A stretch of 64,000 bases of DNA. Origin: Rhinopithecus roxellana. Taxonomy: Eukaryota > Chordata > Mammalia > Primates > Cercopithecidae. This document shows positions 36,481 to 47,807 of this stretch, one piece after another. A program made the position numbers and the translations under genes. Within the stretch, counting starts at the first letter, position 1. Each line of letters starts with the position of its first letter. The stretch spans positions 54,508,250 to 54,572,249 of the forward strand of contig NC_044562.1 in the NCBI RefSeq assembly GCF_007565055.1, read 5' to 3'. The notes beneath the pieces were generated by a model. It worked only from the letters and a program-made list of their open reading frames with translations. It did not search any database and was not told the DNA's origin.

Positions 36481-37831
36481 TCTAATATTAACAAGTGTCT
36501 CAAATATAAGCAACATACATGTAAAATTCAATAAATAAATAATTTAAATAAAATGCAAATCTTGGTAATTAAGAGTATCAGTAAGTTATAGTACCTAATT
36601 ATGACCTACTTGATGTACGAATAATGATGACCAAGGGAAAGTATGTTTGCTTTGATGTTTTCTCTCAAAATTTACTGTAAACAACATGAGAAAATATACC
36701 ATCAAATATGCAAGGAAATTATTGAAGCTTGGACAGTGAAATATGAAGATACTTGAAGGTAGGATAAGGTGCATGCTGAGAGTCAGTCCCTGCCTTTTTA
36801 GACCTCAAGTTTAATGTAGTTTATTTCAGAGGTTGCCTGTCTTGACTAATAACCCATGATTACAGCTAAAATGTTAAGCCTGTGGATTAGCCACATGGTG
36901 CTAGAAGAAGACTAGGAGATGTTTCTATAAACCTAGATGAATAATAGAAGATCAGGAGAGTAGCAGTTGGAGAATCCATGCAGCCAACCCATTCCTAAGG
37001 CACACACAGTCTCCAGAATGAGGGAGATTGCTGTAGATGAAGTTTACTTCAGTTTTGTGTAGTTTGTTCTGTGTATTTTACACCTCCCTCCATGTGAAAA
37101 ACAAAAATACGAAGCACATATTGACTTTCAGTTAATTGGTGTGCTTTTCATAGTGCTATAGGTTAGTAATTCTGAAACAATTTCTTTGCATATTCTAAGT
37201 GTGGGTAAATGAGTAATTATATTAAGTATAAAGGAATTAGATAATTTAGGTTCTTAGCTTTGAGTACTGACAGGGTATAAAAAAATGACACACCAGCAGC
37301 AATAGATTATACCTAGCACCCATTTTACAGAAATAGTTAATTCCAGGGCTCAAAAAGGGAAATGTAACATGGCTCTGCAAGAGCTTGATATGCAAAACAG
37401 CAAAGAAGTTCTCAGAGAATAAAGGAGACCTATCAAAGGAAGACAATAATCAAAATGAATGGATTTCCACTGAAAAATAATAATTAATAATAGTTAACAG
37501 TGATAGTGAAATATTATCACCCACTAAATTTAAGAAAAATTGCATAAGTCTATGCTGATAAAAGGAAAAATTAGAGAGAAAGAGAAGTTCATCTTTCTAG
37601 TATGTCATTAAATACAGAAGGAATTATGAAATTATAATGTCATTAATGACCACTAAACCTAATGAGAGTTTGATGAATAATAGAAACTTTACATAGATGA
37701 AGAACAGGAATGTTTTCACAACATTATGTATTCATTTTAAAAAGTAATATATTAACTTTATGGTGGAAATTCTGGTAGATACCATGTTAACCAAGTTATC
37801 AAAATCAATAACATCAATATTGGACAAAGGC
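36481..37831. other. AT-rich non-coding stretch
   Basis: No gene or repeat body recognised. Confidence 0.45.
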
Positions 37832-38189
37832 TGTAATATGGTTTGGCTGTGTCACCACCCAAATCTCATCTTGAATTCCCACGTATTGTGGGAGGGACCC
37901 AGCAAGAGGTAATTGAATCATGGAGGCAGGTCGTTCCCATGCTGTTCTCATGATAGTGAATAAGTCTCACGAGATCTGATGATTTTATAATGGGGAATTT
38001 CCTTGCACAAACTCTCTCTCTTTTCCTGCTGACATCCATGTAAGATGTGACTTGCTCCTCTTTGCCTTTCACCATGAATGTGAGGCCTCCCCATCCATAT
38101 GAAACTGTAAGCCCATTAAACCTTTTCCTTTTATAAATTGCCCAGTATCGGGTATGTATTTATTAGCAGTGTAAAAATGAGCTAATACA
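37832..38189 (+). mobile_element. THE1 5' LTR
   Basis: About 358 bp, the usual length for THE1 LTRs. It ends gagctaataca. The U3-like part carries tgaattcccacgtattgtgg; near the end are attaaaccttttccttttat and cccagtatcgggtatg. Confidence 0.92.
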
Positions 38190-38696
38190 GTAAATTGGTA
38201 CCATTAGAGTGGGGCATTGCTGAAAAGATACCAGAAAATGTGGAACTGACTTTGGAAATGGTTAGCAGGCAGAGGTTGGAACAGTTTGGAGGGCTCAGAA
38301 GAAGACAGGAAAATGTAGGAAAGTTTAGCACTCCCTAGAGACTTGTGGAATGGCTTTTACAAAAATGCTGATAATGATATAGAGAATGAAATCCAGGCTG
38401 AGGTGGTCTCAGATGGACATGAGGAACTTGTTGGGAATTGGAGCAAATGTGACCCTTGTTGTGTTTTAGCAAACAGGCTGGCAGCATTTTGCCCCTGCCC
38501 TAGAGATTTGTGGAACTTTGAACTTCAGAGAGATGATTTAGTGTAACTGGCAGAAAAATTTTCTAAGGAGTAAAACATTCAGGAAGTGACTTGGGTGCTG
38601 TTAAAGGTTATATAAAGGTTATAGGGTTATATATTCAGTTATATAAGGGAAGCAGAGCATTAAAGTCAGAACATTTGCAGCTTGACAATGTGTTAG
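38190..38696 (+). mobile_element. THE1 internal region, left part
   Basis: Starts at the presumptive primer-binding region and contains the typical ggaactgactttggaaatgg and attggagcaaatgtgaccct segments. It is cut at the L1 duplication. Frames are short and broken. Confidence 0.85.
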
Positions 38697-38712
38697 AAAA
38701 GAAGATCCCATT
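38695..38712. repeat. Target-site duplication of L1 copy 3 (left)
   Basis: agaaaagaagatcccatt, repeated exactly at 39497-39514 on the other side of the L1. Confidence 0.92.
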
Positions 38713-38714
38713 GT

Positions 38715-39188
38715 TCAGTTCCCACCTATGAGTGAGAACATGCGGTGTTTGGTTTTCTCTTCTTGTGATAGTTTGCTAAGAATGATGGTTTCCAGCTGCA
38801 TCCATGTCCCTACAAAGGACGCAAACTCATCCTTTTTTATGGCTGCATAGTATTCCATGGTGTATATGTGCCACATTTTCTTAATCCAGTCTGTCACAGA
38901 TGGACATTTTGGTTGATTCCAACTCTTTGCTATTGTGAATAGTGCCGCAATAAACATACGTGTGCATGTGTCTTTATAGCAGCATGATTTATAATCCTTT
39001 GGGTATATACCCAGTAGTGGGATGGCTGGGTCATATGGTACATCTAGTTCTAGATCCTTGAGGAATTGCCATACTGTTTTCCATAATGGTTGAACTAGTT
39101 TACAATCCCACCAACAGTGTAAAAGTGTTCCTATTTCTCCACATCCTCTCCAGCACCTGTTGTTTCCTGACTTTTTAATGATTGCCAC
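38715..39188 (-). pseudogene. L1 ORF2 C-terminal fragment, inverted
   Basis: 157 open codons ending at the natural ORF2 stop, containing the Cys-rich C-terminal segment. There is no RT or endonuclease, so it is inactive. Confidence 0.85.
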
Positions 39189-39422
39189 TTGGACTCGGGA
39201 AGGGGAACATCACACACCAGGGCCTATCATGGGGAAGGGGGAGGGGGGAGGGATTGCATTGGGAGTTATACCTGATATAAATGATGAATTGACGGGTGCT
39301 GACGAGTTGATGGGTGCAGCACACCAACATGGCACAATTATACATATGTAACAAACCTGCATGCTATGCACATGTACCCTAGAACTTAAAGTATAATAAA
39401 AAAATAAAAACTAAAAAAATAA

Positions 39423-39423
39423 A

Positions 39424-39498
<75 letters not shown>
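39423..39498. repeat. (AAAG)n microsatellite in the L1 tail
   Basis: About 18 uninterrupted aaag units grown from the L1 A-tail; likely length-polymorphic. Confidence 0.97.
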
Positions 39499-39499
<1 letters not shown>

Positions 39500-39514
39500 A
39501 AAGAAGATCCCATT

Positions 39515-40586
39515 CTCTGAGGAGAAATTCAAACTGGCTGCAGAAATTTGCACAAGTAATGAGAAAACCAACGTTAATCCCCAAGACAATGAAGAAAATG
39601 TCTCCAGGGCATATCAAAGGTCTTCATGGCAGCCCCTCCCATCACAGGCCCAAAGGCCTAGTAGAAAAGGTGGTTTAGTAACCTGGACCCAGGGTCCCTC
39701 TGCTGCGTGCAGCCTACGAACTTGGTACCCTGCATCCCAGCCACTCCATCCATGGTTGAAAGGGGCCAACATAGAGCACAGGCCATGGCTTCAGAGGGGG
39801 TACCCAAGCCTTGGCAGTTTCCATGTATTGTCAAGCCTGCGAGTACACAGAAGTCGAGAATTGGGGTTTGGGAACCTGTTTCTAGATTTCAGAATATGAA
39901 TGGAAACATCTGGATGTCCAGGCAGAAGTTTGCTGTAGGAACAGGGCTCTCATGAAGAACTTCTGCTAGGGTGGTGTGGATGGGAAATGTGGGGTTGAAG
40001 CCCCAACACAGAGTAGCCACTGGGGTACTGCCTAGGGTGCTGTGAGAAGAGGGCCACTGACCCCAAGAACCTAGAATGACAGATCCACTGACAGCTTGCA
40101 CCGTGCACCTGGAAAAGCTGCAGAAACTCAATGCCAGCCCATGAAAGCAGCAGGAGGTAGGGTGTAACCTGCATAGCCACAGGGGTAGAGCTTCCCAAGA
40201 CTGTGGGAACCTACTTCTTGCATCACTGTGACCTGGATATGAGACATGGAGTCAAAGGAGATCATTTTGGAGCTTTAAGATTTGACTGCCCTGCTGGATC
40301 TTGGACTTGCATGGGTCCTATAGCCCTTTGGTTTTGGTCAATTTCTCCCATTTGGAAGGGCTGTGTTTACCCAATGCCTGTACCTCCATTCTATCTAAGA
40401 AATAACTAACTTACTTTTGATTTTATAGGCTCATGTGCAGAAGGGACTTGCCTTGTCTCAGATGAGACTGGACTGTGGACTTTTGAGTTAACGCTGAAAT
40501 GAGTTAAGACTTTGGGGGACTGTTGGGAACAAATGATTGATTTTAAAATGTGAGGACATGAGATTTGTGAGGGCCCAGGGATGGAA
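39515..40586 (+). mobile_element. THE1 internal region, right part
   Basis: Continues the internal region to the 3' LTR. The section 40200-40586 matches, in reverse, the internal part of the second THE1 at 63306-63720, which supports the family call. A purine-rich stretch (gtgagggcccagggatggaa) just before the 3' LTR is the likely polypurine tract. Multiple overlapping short frames on both strands carry no recognisable domain. Confidence 0.85.
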
Positions 40587-41055
40587 TGATATGGTTTTGT
40601 TGAGTCCCCACCCAAATCACATCTTGAATTCCCACATGTTGTGGAAGAGACCCAGTGGGAGGTAATTGAATCATGGGGGCAGGTCGTTTCCATGCTGTTC
40701 TCATGATAGTAAATAAGTCTCTCCAAATCTGACCGTTTTGTAAGGGAGAGTTTTCCTGCACAAGCTCTCTCTCTTTGCATGCTGTCATCCACCTAAGATG
40801 TGACTTGCTCCTCCTTGCCTTTCGCCATGAATGTAAGACCTCCCCAGACATGTGGAACTGTAAGTTCATAAAGTATAATAAAAAAAAATTCAGTTAAACA
40901 GTACCAAATAAATTTTATCATTTTTTCAAGGAATTATTGAGCTGTGTTAAAAAAAAAAAAAAAAAAAAAAAGCAAAACAAAAAAACCTTCTCTCTTTTGT
41001 TAATTGCCCAGTCTCAGGTATGCCTTTATAATCAGCATGAAAATGGATAAATACA
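40587..41055 (+). mobile_element. THE1 3' LTR, interrupted by an A-tailed insert
   Basis: LTR sequence runs from tgatatggttttgttgagtc to about 40870 and resumes at about 40984 (accttctctcttttgttaat), ending ggataaataca. Without the insert the LTR is about 355 bp, like its partner. It has diverged visibly from the 5' LTR, as expected for an old provirus. Confidence 0.88.
40870..40983 (+). mobile_element. Small insert in the 3' LTR: L1-end-like start, unique body, long A-tail
   Basis: The insert begins aaagtataataaaaaaaa, identical in form to the last bases of the young L1 copies. A 60-bp unique segment follows (40889-40948), then an (A)23-class tail and gcaaaacaaaaaaa. The two-tail layout suggests an extremely 5'-truncated L1 carrying a 3' transduction. 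A clear target-site duplication is not visible beyond a shared aaa. Confidence 0.5.
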
Positions 41056-42009
41056 GACTCACTTTCTATTTGCACTGATGATCCACTAAGGAACACTGAT
41101 GTCTCTATGATATTTCTCCCAAAAGTCTCTAACCTAAATATAATCAATAGGAAACGTCAGACAGACACACCTAGATTAATGGATATTCTATAAAATATTT
41201 GGCTTATGTTTTTCAAAAATTTCAAAGCTACACAAGCTAGAAAAGGGCTGAGGGTATGTTCCACTCAACTAAAAGTAGCTAACTTGATGCTAATTTCAGG
41301 CAATCCTCAGACTGAGCTATGGCCAAGACGATAGTGGTAGTTGATGGGATATAGTACTGAAAATATTGAGACATTTAAAAAATATTGAGTATGGACCAGA
41401 ATTATATAATAGTATTGTATCAATGATAAATTCCTGGTTTTGATTACACTCTTGTAGTTTTGTTAGAGAAACCCCTTATTCTTAAGAGATGGTACCTCTA
41501 CCCTCAAACTATTCAAAGTTTTTGTAGTATCTTTTTGACTTGTCAGTAAGTTTCAAATTAGGTAATATAAAAGGTTACAATGTCTGGTATAGAGAAAATA
41601 AAGACTAATTTTCTTTAGCATTAATAAATGTCCATTTTACCATAGCTGGGTTGAACTATATGTTAACTTTAATTATTGAGTTATAAGTTACCCAATCAAC
41701 AATTAATCAGCCAGTGTTAAATTGGCAATATTTGTGCATATGGTATTACACACAGAAATTTGGAGAAATAAAAGATACCTTGGACATGGCTCAGTATTCA
41801 TAAAGCTTTTAATCTGGTTTGAGGTCAAACCTATCAAATATAAACATGACTGAGTTGGGTGATATGTGGAATATTGAGATACAGGAAAGAAAACATACCT
41901 TGAAAGGACCACACTGTGAAACAGTGGATTTATTGAATGAGCAGCCTCATGGTTTATCCAGTGCATCTGGATGAGAGAACGAGAAATCTGGGGGGAAATG
42001 TGAAGTGAG
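41056..42009. other. AT-rich non-coding stretch
   Basis: No gene or repeat body recognised. Confidence 0.45.
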
Positions 42010-42232
42010 AAATGTATTCATTGAGTATCTAATATACGCTTGTCATTATGCTCAGTGTTTGCTACCTTATTTATTGATCATCACAACGCTCTGAGTCTGA
42101 TTTTTTGTTTGTTTGTTTGTTTCTCACAATGTAGAAATTGGAAAATGGCTACTAAGAAAGTTGAAATAGCTTACCCAAGTTTGGGGAGTCAGGATTTGCA
42201 TTCATGTGGCTCTCATTTAAAAGCCAATTTCT
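42010..42232 (+). mobile_element. MIR
   Basis: Good MIR order: attcattgagtatctaatat, gctaccttatttattgatca, cacaacgctctgag, atagcttacccaagtttggg, gtcaggatttgcattcatg. A (GTTT)n tract at 42106-42122 interrupts the middle. Confidence 0.65.
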
Positions 42233-44267
42233 AAAATAAAATATAGCAACCAAGTAATAAAGACCTTAATAAACCATTTTAATCTATCTCTTTGATTTTC
42301 CCATTGAAAAAAAAGAGAGTGTTAATAGTAACCTGCAGTTTATTTCATCCCTAATCTAACTGGGAAAGTAATAAAACTGCCAAATTCCCTCGTTAACATG
42401 CTAGTAACAGACCTCACAAAGGAAGCCTCCATATCCTATGTTAGCCTTCACTAGCATGAGTGTCCTTATCGACAAAATGCTTTTGCATGATGTACCAGGA
42501 CCATTCTGATTGCTTAAGTCAAATAAATTAAACTGAAATGCACAGTTTCATAAGTCAAAAAGTATCATTTAAGCTATGCAATTATTAGATTATAAACTAG
42601 GGATTTTTGTAACCTAAATTGCATGATGATGTTCCACTTGCATGTTTAATTTGGTTCAGGGCACATTCTCATATGGTGAAGAAATACTTGGGAAGACATG
42701 TGGCTGCTCCATAATATCAAGTGATTAGCTTTGTCCTTGACGTTATTACTAAAGCTTGATACTGGATGTGATCTCTGATTTATGTGAGTCTGAACTGACA
42801 ACGCAACCTTTTGTGTTATTGTATCATCTTTCCGTGGTATTCTCCTCTTTAAAAACTTCTTACCATTGCATTTATTGATTTAATCTAAACTTACTGAATA
42901 CTCATTACTTGTTAATAATGGGGCTGGGCACCATATATAGAAATGGCCAGTTTCAGTCATCGTGGCCTCCTTGCCAGATTAGATTTTATGTTTTCCTATA
43001 TGTTCTTATGGCATTTTGAACATATGTCTATTTTGATGTAATATTTACTCTATATTCATACCATTTGTTAATATATCTGTGTCCTAGTCCCCAAAAAGTC
43101 TATAAAAAAAGAAACTAATTCTCATTTCTTCATTGTAACTTTCTTAATAACAAGTATAGTGCACTGCAAAAAAAAAATGATAAATATTTGTGGGAATATA
43201 AAAGATTTTTATCTTTGCTTCTTATATTGTTCTTACTTGCCTGTAGTCACTACTTAGTTAAAATTAATAAAAGATCTCTATCAGGCACAAAAGCCTCAAG
43301 TGAAAAAAAAAGTTAAAATTATCATTTCATTGGATGACCTCTGTGGGAAAATATGGTTATCTTTACATTTATAAAGGCTTTTGTTCTTTCCCTTTACTTC
43401 TTTTTTCCCTAAGGACCTTGCTTTAGAAAAGCAGAAACACAAAGCCCACCAGAGAGAAAAGTTAAATTTAACACCATTCTCTTATTTAATTCTAAGAAAT
43501 TTGTGTTGATAATAATTAAAGTAATCATGTATCTTCCAAATTTTATTAAATGACTTCCCAACAAGTTCACTGGCTTTATTGAGCACCCAGCTTCTCTGCA
43601 CGAATGAGACAAAGTGCTGCCTTTGTTACTGTGTTCTGATTCTTCAGCAGCACTTTCTTAGGATTTATGAATTCAAGATAAGTAAGCTAGAAAAGAAGAA
43701 TCTCTCCTTTTATCCACGTTGAAGAGACTTATTCATTCACTGGTGCTAAACTCTACAGTACTTGTGAACTCCATAACTTAATTAACATTTTTTAAGCAAA
43801 ATAAAAATAGCAAGAATTTGGCATTTTCCCATCCTTCTCTGTTTCATAATTGCAGTTCATTTTTCTTATAATGCTCTAGTTCTGCAAATACAGCCAATTT
43901 TTTTAAGTAATTAGGTTGTCTATTTTGGGTAAATATGCTACACAGTGAGAATGCGTATATCTGAGTGACTTGATATAAATTGTGTTAATTAAACACGCCA
44001 TTGTTTAGAAGCAACATCTAAAAACAACCACCAGAGAATTCATTTTTAATGCAGTAATCAAATTCTGGTGCTTGGAAGGCTTAAGCTTAATGAGCTCCAG
44101 GAACTATAATCAAGTGAAGATTTTTTTTTTTTCAGTAACTGGGGCCAATGTGGCTGAGGTAAGCTAGGGCAGAGAACGGGGTAAATTTCAGCCATCAAGG
44201 CTGCTCTGCAAGGCAGACATCAATAGAGGCAATATTGAAGCTAGAGCTGAGAAAATAGAAGTAAATG
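42233..44267. other. AT-rich non-coding stretch
   Basis: No exon, RNA gene or repeat body recognised. Confidence 0.45.
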
Positions 44268-44430
44268 TTTACTGAGTATGTACTGAAAACTACAAACAAG
44301 ACCATGTGTTAAGTAATATACATGGCATTTCTTTTGTAATCTGCTCCACAACCATATGGGGACATGTTGTTTTCTCTAAATATGGCGAACTGGAACTCAT
44401 AGTAAGTAAGCAACAAAGAGATCACAAGGT
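44268..44430 (+). mobile_element. MIR fragment
   Basis: gtttactgagtatgtactga, then a decayed core and gcgaactggaactcatagta, then gcaacaaagagatcacaagg. Diverged. Confidence 0.5.
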
Positions 44431-44739
44431 TAAATCAAATAACTTTATTGGCATGCATATGTTAAAACTGCAAAGTACTGGCCTTTTCTAAATTAGCAAA
44501 GTTTACTCAAAAGGTGGGTAGAGGGTTGGGTAAAGAGAGAATGGGAAAAGCAAACTAGAAAGTAGGAGAGAAGAGAGGTTAGAGGAAGTAAGAGAGTGAG
44601 CAAATCCTGGATATCTGAAGCTTATACAATTGGAGGGGACTGCCTCATGGGAAACAGTACAAAATTATGAATATAAAATTAAATATTGGAGCCCTGAGAA
44701 GACACCCATGAAAGTAAGTAGCTCTAAAGATGCCCATCC

Positions 44740-45205
44740 TAGTTATGTTTTGCTGCATATTAAATCATTCCCCAAATTTACAAATTAACTCTTCCTATTA
44801 TGTTTTACATCTCTGGAGTTGGATAGAATCAACTAATAAGTACTTGCTTAGGGTCCCTCATGTAGTTGGAATTACATGCCAGAGAAGGCTGGAGTCATCT
44901 GAGTCCTTGACGAGCTGGACAACCAAAATGACGCATTCACATGACTGTCAATTTGTGCTGGCAATCACTGAGCATGCAGCTACGACCCTACACTGTTGGC
45001 TTAGCTCGGTTGTGTTCATGGCCTCTGCATGTGACTTGTGCTTCTCACCAAATAGCGCCTGGGTTCTGAGAGCAAGTATGACAGGAAGCAGCTTTCCAAC
45101 AGAGACAAAGCCAATTTTGCCAGTCCTTTTCAAGAGTTGCCTAAAAGTTGCACATTACTTCCACTGCATTTTATTGGTTAAGCAGTCACAGGCCAGTCCA
45201 GATTT
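44740..45205 (+). mobile_element. Ancient interspersed repeat, family uncertain
   Basis: tatgttttgctgcatattaa, then tctggagttggatagaatca, then gggtccctcatgtagttgg, then aagcagtcacaggccagtcc follow the order of a widespread old mammalian repeat that I remember but cannot name. A 173-codon frame (44730-45251) crosses it and the L1 5' end; it is a chance frame. Confidence 0.45.
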
Positions 45206-45213
45206 AAAGGAGA

Positions 45214-46470
45214 AGGGGAGGGAGCCAAGATGGCCTATCAGACAAAGCTAGGAAGAACACTGGGAAGACTGGCATACTCTGAGCAGATTTTTTAAGGGAA
45301 AGCATTGAGAATGGATGGAGGGGGGACACGGATGCTGAGTTGCAAAGGGAGAAAGCTGGAAACCTTGGATGGTGCTAGTGAGCACTAGGACTGCTTCCTG
45401 CCCTCCAGTAACTCCTAGTGAAGGAGTAAGCTGAAAAGGCAAGGAATGGCGTATTCTCACCATGGACCTCAGAATCTTAGCTGCAGGCAACCTGAAGACC
45501 CTCACAGACACGTGAGTTGGCAGAGAGCTGCTTAAAGAGATTATAGGGGTGGGAGTCCATCCTGTATATAGTCCAGAGAGGTTGATGGGAGAATGTCAGG
45601 AGTGCAGTACAACCAAGGATGCCCATCCCCTAAGGCTTGACATGCTCCTATAGGAGACTTTAGCCATAAAGTGACTGTTGGACCTAGACAGAGCAGATTG
45701 GTCTTGCCTGTGAGATAGGGCCAGTCTGATCTGAGTGTTCTCCTGTCCACTTGCCTCTCCTGGGGCCCCAGCCTGGCTGTGCCCACTTGCAGCACAGCTT
45801 TCGATGCCCAACCAGGGTGCCTCTCAGTGCCCACATTATAGTTGTTTTACCAGAAGACCACACCTGACCATCAGAGAGCTCCAGTAGACCAACCACCGCC
45901 AACATGTGCCAGCCTACCTGCAGCATCCCTGCACGCTACCCTTCTCCCTCTGCAGCCTTCCCCCACCACTTTGCCAGTACACACTTGCCCATAGCCATTT
46001 CCACACTGCTTTGCTGGCACACACGGGGGCTTACTCCCCACACCCTGCCAGCCTGCATATATGCACAGACCCCACCAAACACTGCTGCAGGTGGAAGGAC
46101 AACTACTGCCCCACCCATTCCCTGATGATGTGTAGGCACTCAGCCATGCCATCATTACCGAGGGAATGCTCACTCAGATTCCAGTAACCTTACCCCTATT
46201 GCCCACCTGTCACGCACCTGCCACTGCCAGTGTAAATGTGCACAGGAACAATGGCAGCCCTGCTCCCACCAGCATTCTATCATTGCTGCTGCTAGCATGA
46301 GCACACACAGGAATGTCAAAACCCACTCCTGCTGGTGCCCTACCCCAGCTGATGCACGTGCACTCCACCATGCTACTGTGACTCCTGGCATGCATGAGCG
46401 AGCATGGATCTCACTGCCACCACCCCTATAAAGCATTTTAGCCAGCACCACCCATTGGAGTGTTGTGGCC
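45214..46470 (+). promoter_or_regulatory. Old L1 5'UTR with YY1-type site
   Basis: The L1 internal promoter region. caagatggc at 45226-45234 is the YY1 motif found at the L1 5' end, where YY1 fixes the start site in active elements. The remainder is rich in C and G, unlike the surrounding DNA, and produces many overlapping non-coding frames. Current activity is unlikely given its divergence. Confidence 0.7.
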
Positions 46471-47700
46471 GGGAGACTGGGAACACCTCAGGCCCTCCGG
46501 CACAGCATGTTTCTAACCTCAAGAAGCCACAGAACAAAACTGAAAGGTAGAACCCCAGCCCCCACAGAGTTAAAACATGCAGACACCGAGCTGGGCCTTG
46601 GCCTCCTGAAATCTTTCAGAAACAAGGCCAATAACCTGTATCCACTATATACCACAATCAAACCCACAAGGTCATCAAAGGAGACCAAAGCAAAAATCCT
46701 ATCCAAAGGACAGCAACTTAAAAGGCTGAAGGAACATCGGCACATAGATGAGAAAAAAAAAAAAAGCACAAGAATTCTTGCAGCTCAAAAAAGAGTGTCT
46801 TCTTACCTCAAAAGGACTGCATGGTTATCAAGCAGCCTAAAATGGCTGAAACGACAGAAATAGAATTCAGAATATGGATAGAAACAAAGATCATCAAGAT
46901 TCAGAAGAAAATTGAAATGCAATCCAAGGAATCTAAAGAATACATTAAAATGATACAAGAGCTGAAAGATGAAATTGTCATTTTAAGAAAGGACCAAACT
47001 GATCTGATGGAGGAAAAAAATCACTTCAAGAATTTCAGAATAAAATTGCAAGTGTAAACAAGAGTAATCAACCAAACTGTGGAAAGAATGTCAGAGCTCA
47101 AAGCTTGGTTCTCCAAAATACCTCCATCAAACAAAAATAAAGAAAAAATAATAAAGAATGAACAAAATCTCCAAAAGATATGGAACTATGTAAAGAAATC
47201 AAATCTATGACTCACAGATATTCCCAAAAGGGAAAGAAACCAAGCAAATTGAAGAACATATTTAAGGAAACTATTCACGAAAATGTCCCCTACCTTGCTA
47301 CAGAGGCCAACATTCAAATTCAGGGAATGCAGGGAACCTCTTTGAGATGCTGTACAAGATGGCCATTCCTAAGATACATAGTCATCAGATTCTCCAATAT
47401 CAAAATGAAAGAAAAAGAAAGAGAAGGGGCAAGTCACCCATAAAGAGCACCCCATTCATCAGGCTAACGAACAGCAGATCATTTAGCAGAAACCGTACAA
47501 GCCAGAAGAGACTGGGAGCCTATATTCAGTATTCAGTCAAGAACCTCATATTCAACCAAACTAAGCCCCATAAGCCAAAGAGATATAAGATCCTTTTCAG
47601 ACAAGTAAATGCTAAGGGAATACAAGGACCTACTACATCTATAAGACCTACCTTACAAGAGGTCCTGAAGGGCATGATAAATATGGAAAAGAAAGACCAT
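46465..47700 (+). pseudogene. Degenerate L1 ORF1
   Basis: ORF1 encodes the L1 RNA-binding chaperone. A Lys/Glu-rich stretch at about 46860-47040 fits the coiled-coil. The RRM/C-terminal part follows to about 47690, including agaaaccgtacaagccagaa. Frame breaks at about 47057 and 47180 split it into at least three pieces. The exact start is not clear. Confidence 0.75.
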
Positions 47701-47807
47701 TAGCAGCTGCCACAAAAAAACGCACGTAAGTACATGGACTATTGATACCATTGATACCATAAAGCAAGCACATAATCACATATGTATAATAATCAGCTAA
47801 CAACACT

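Larger units (their letters stand above)
38713..39498 (+). mobile_element. Young L1 with 5' inversion inside THE1 (copy 3)
   Basis: 39188 onward is the L1 3'UTR on the plus strand (acttggactcgggaaggg, G-tract, cttaaagtataataaaaaa) with an expanded AAAG tail. 38713-39187 is the neighbouring upstream piece (C-terminal ORF2 up to just after its stop) in reverse. The two parts are almost adjacent in the L1, with only about 5 bp lost. An 18-bp exact duplication flanks it, so insertion is recent and the mechanism is twin priming. Confidence 0.95.
37832..41055 (+). mobile_element. THE1-type MaLR provirus, with both LTRs
   Basis: Non-autonomous LTR retrotransposon related to ERVL. Order: 5' LTR, internal region, L1 insertion, internal region, 3' LTR. 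The two LTRs share the diagnostic order (atatggtttggctgtg-type start, ggtaattgaatcatgg, ctgttctcatgatagt, ctaataca-type end). The first internal bases after the 5' LTR (taaattggtaccattagagt) are where the primer-binding site lies. I found no matching 5-bp duplication (aaggc on the left, gactc on the right), so one flank may have changed. No intact gag-like frame remains. Confidence 0.9.

Noticed and set aside
39386..39617. Ser/Phe repeat-rich minus-strand frames
   Set aside because: Translation of the AAAG microsatellite; not a protein.
40406..40869. Overlapping minus-strand frames of 128 and 108 codons
   Set aside because: Antisense to THE1 internal and LTR sequence, with no independent support.
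44730..45251. 173-codon plus-strand open frame, one of the longest in the window
   Set aside because: It crosses an ancient interspersed repeat and then the first bases of an old L1 5'UTR. It has no recognisable domain, and its Cys/Ser-rich composition follows from the repeat.
45871..46451. Several Cys/Trp-rich frames on both strands
   Set aside because: They fall in the GC-rich 5'UTR of an old L1, where overlapping open frames arise from base composition.
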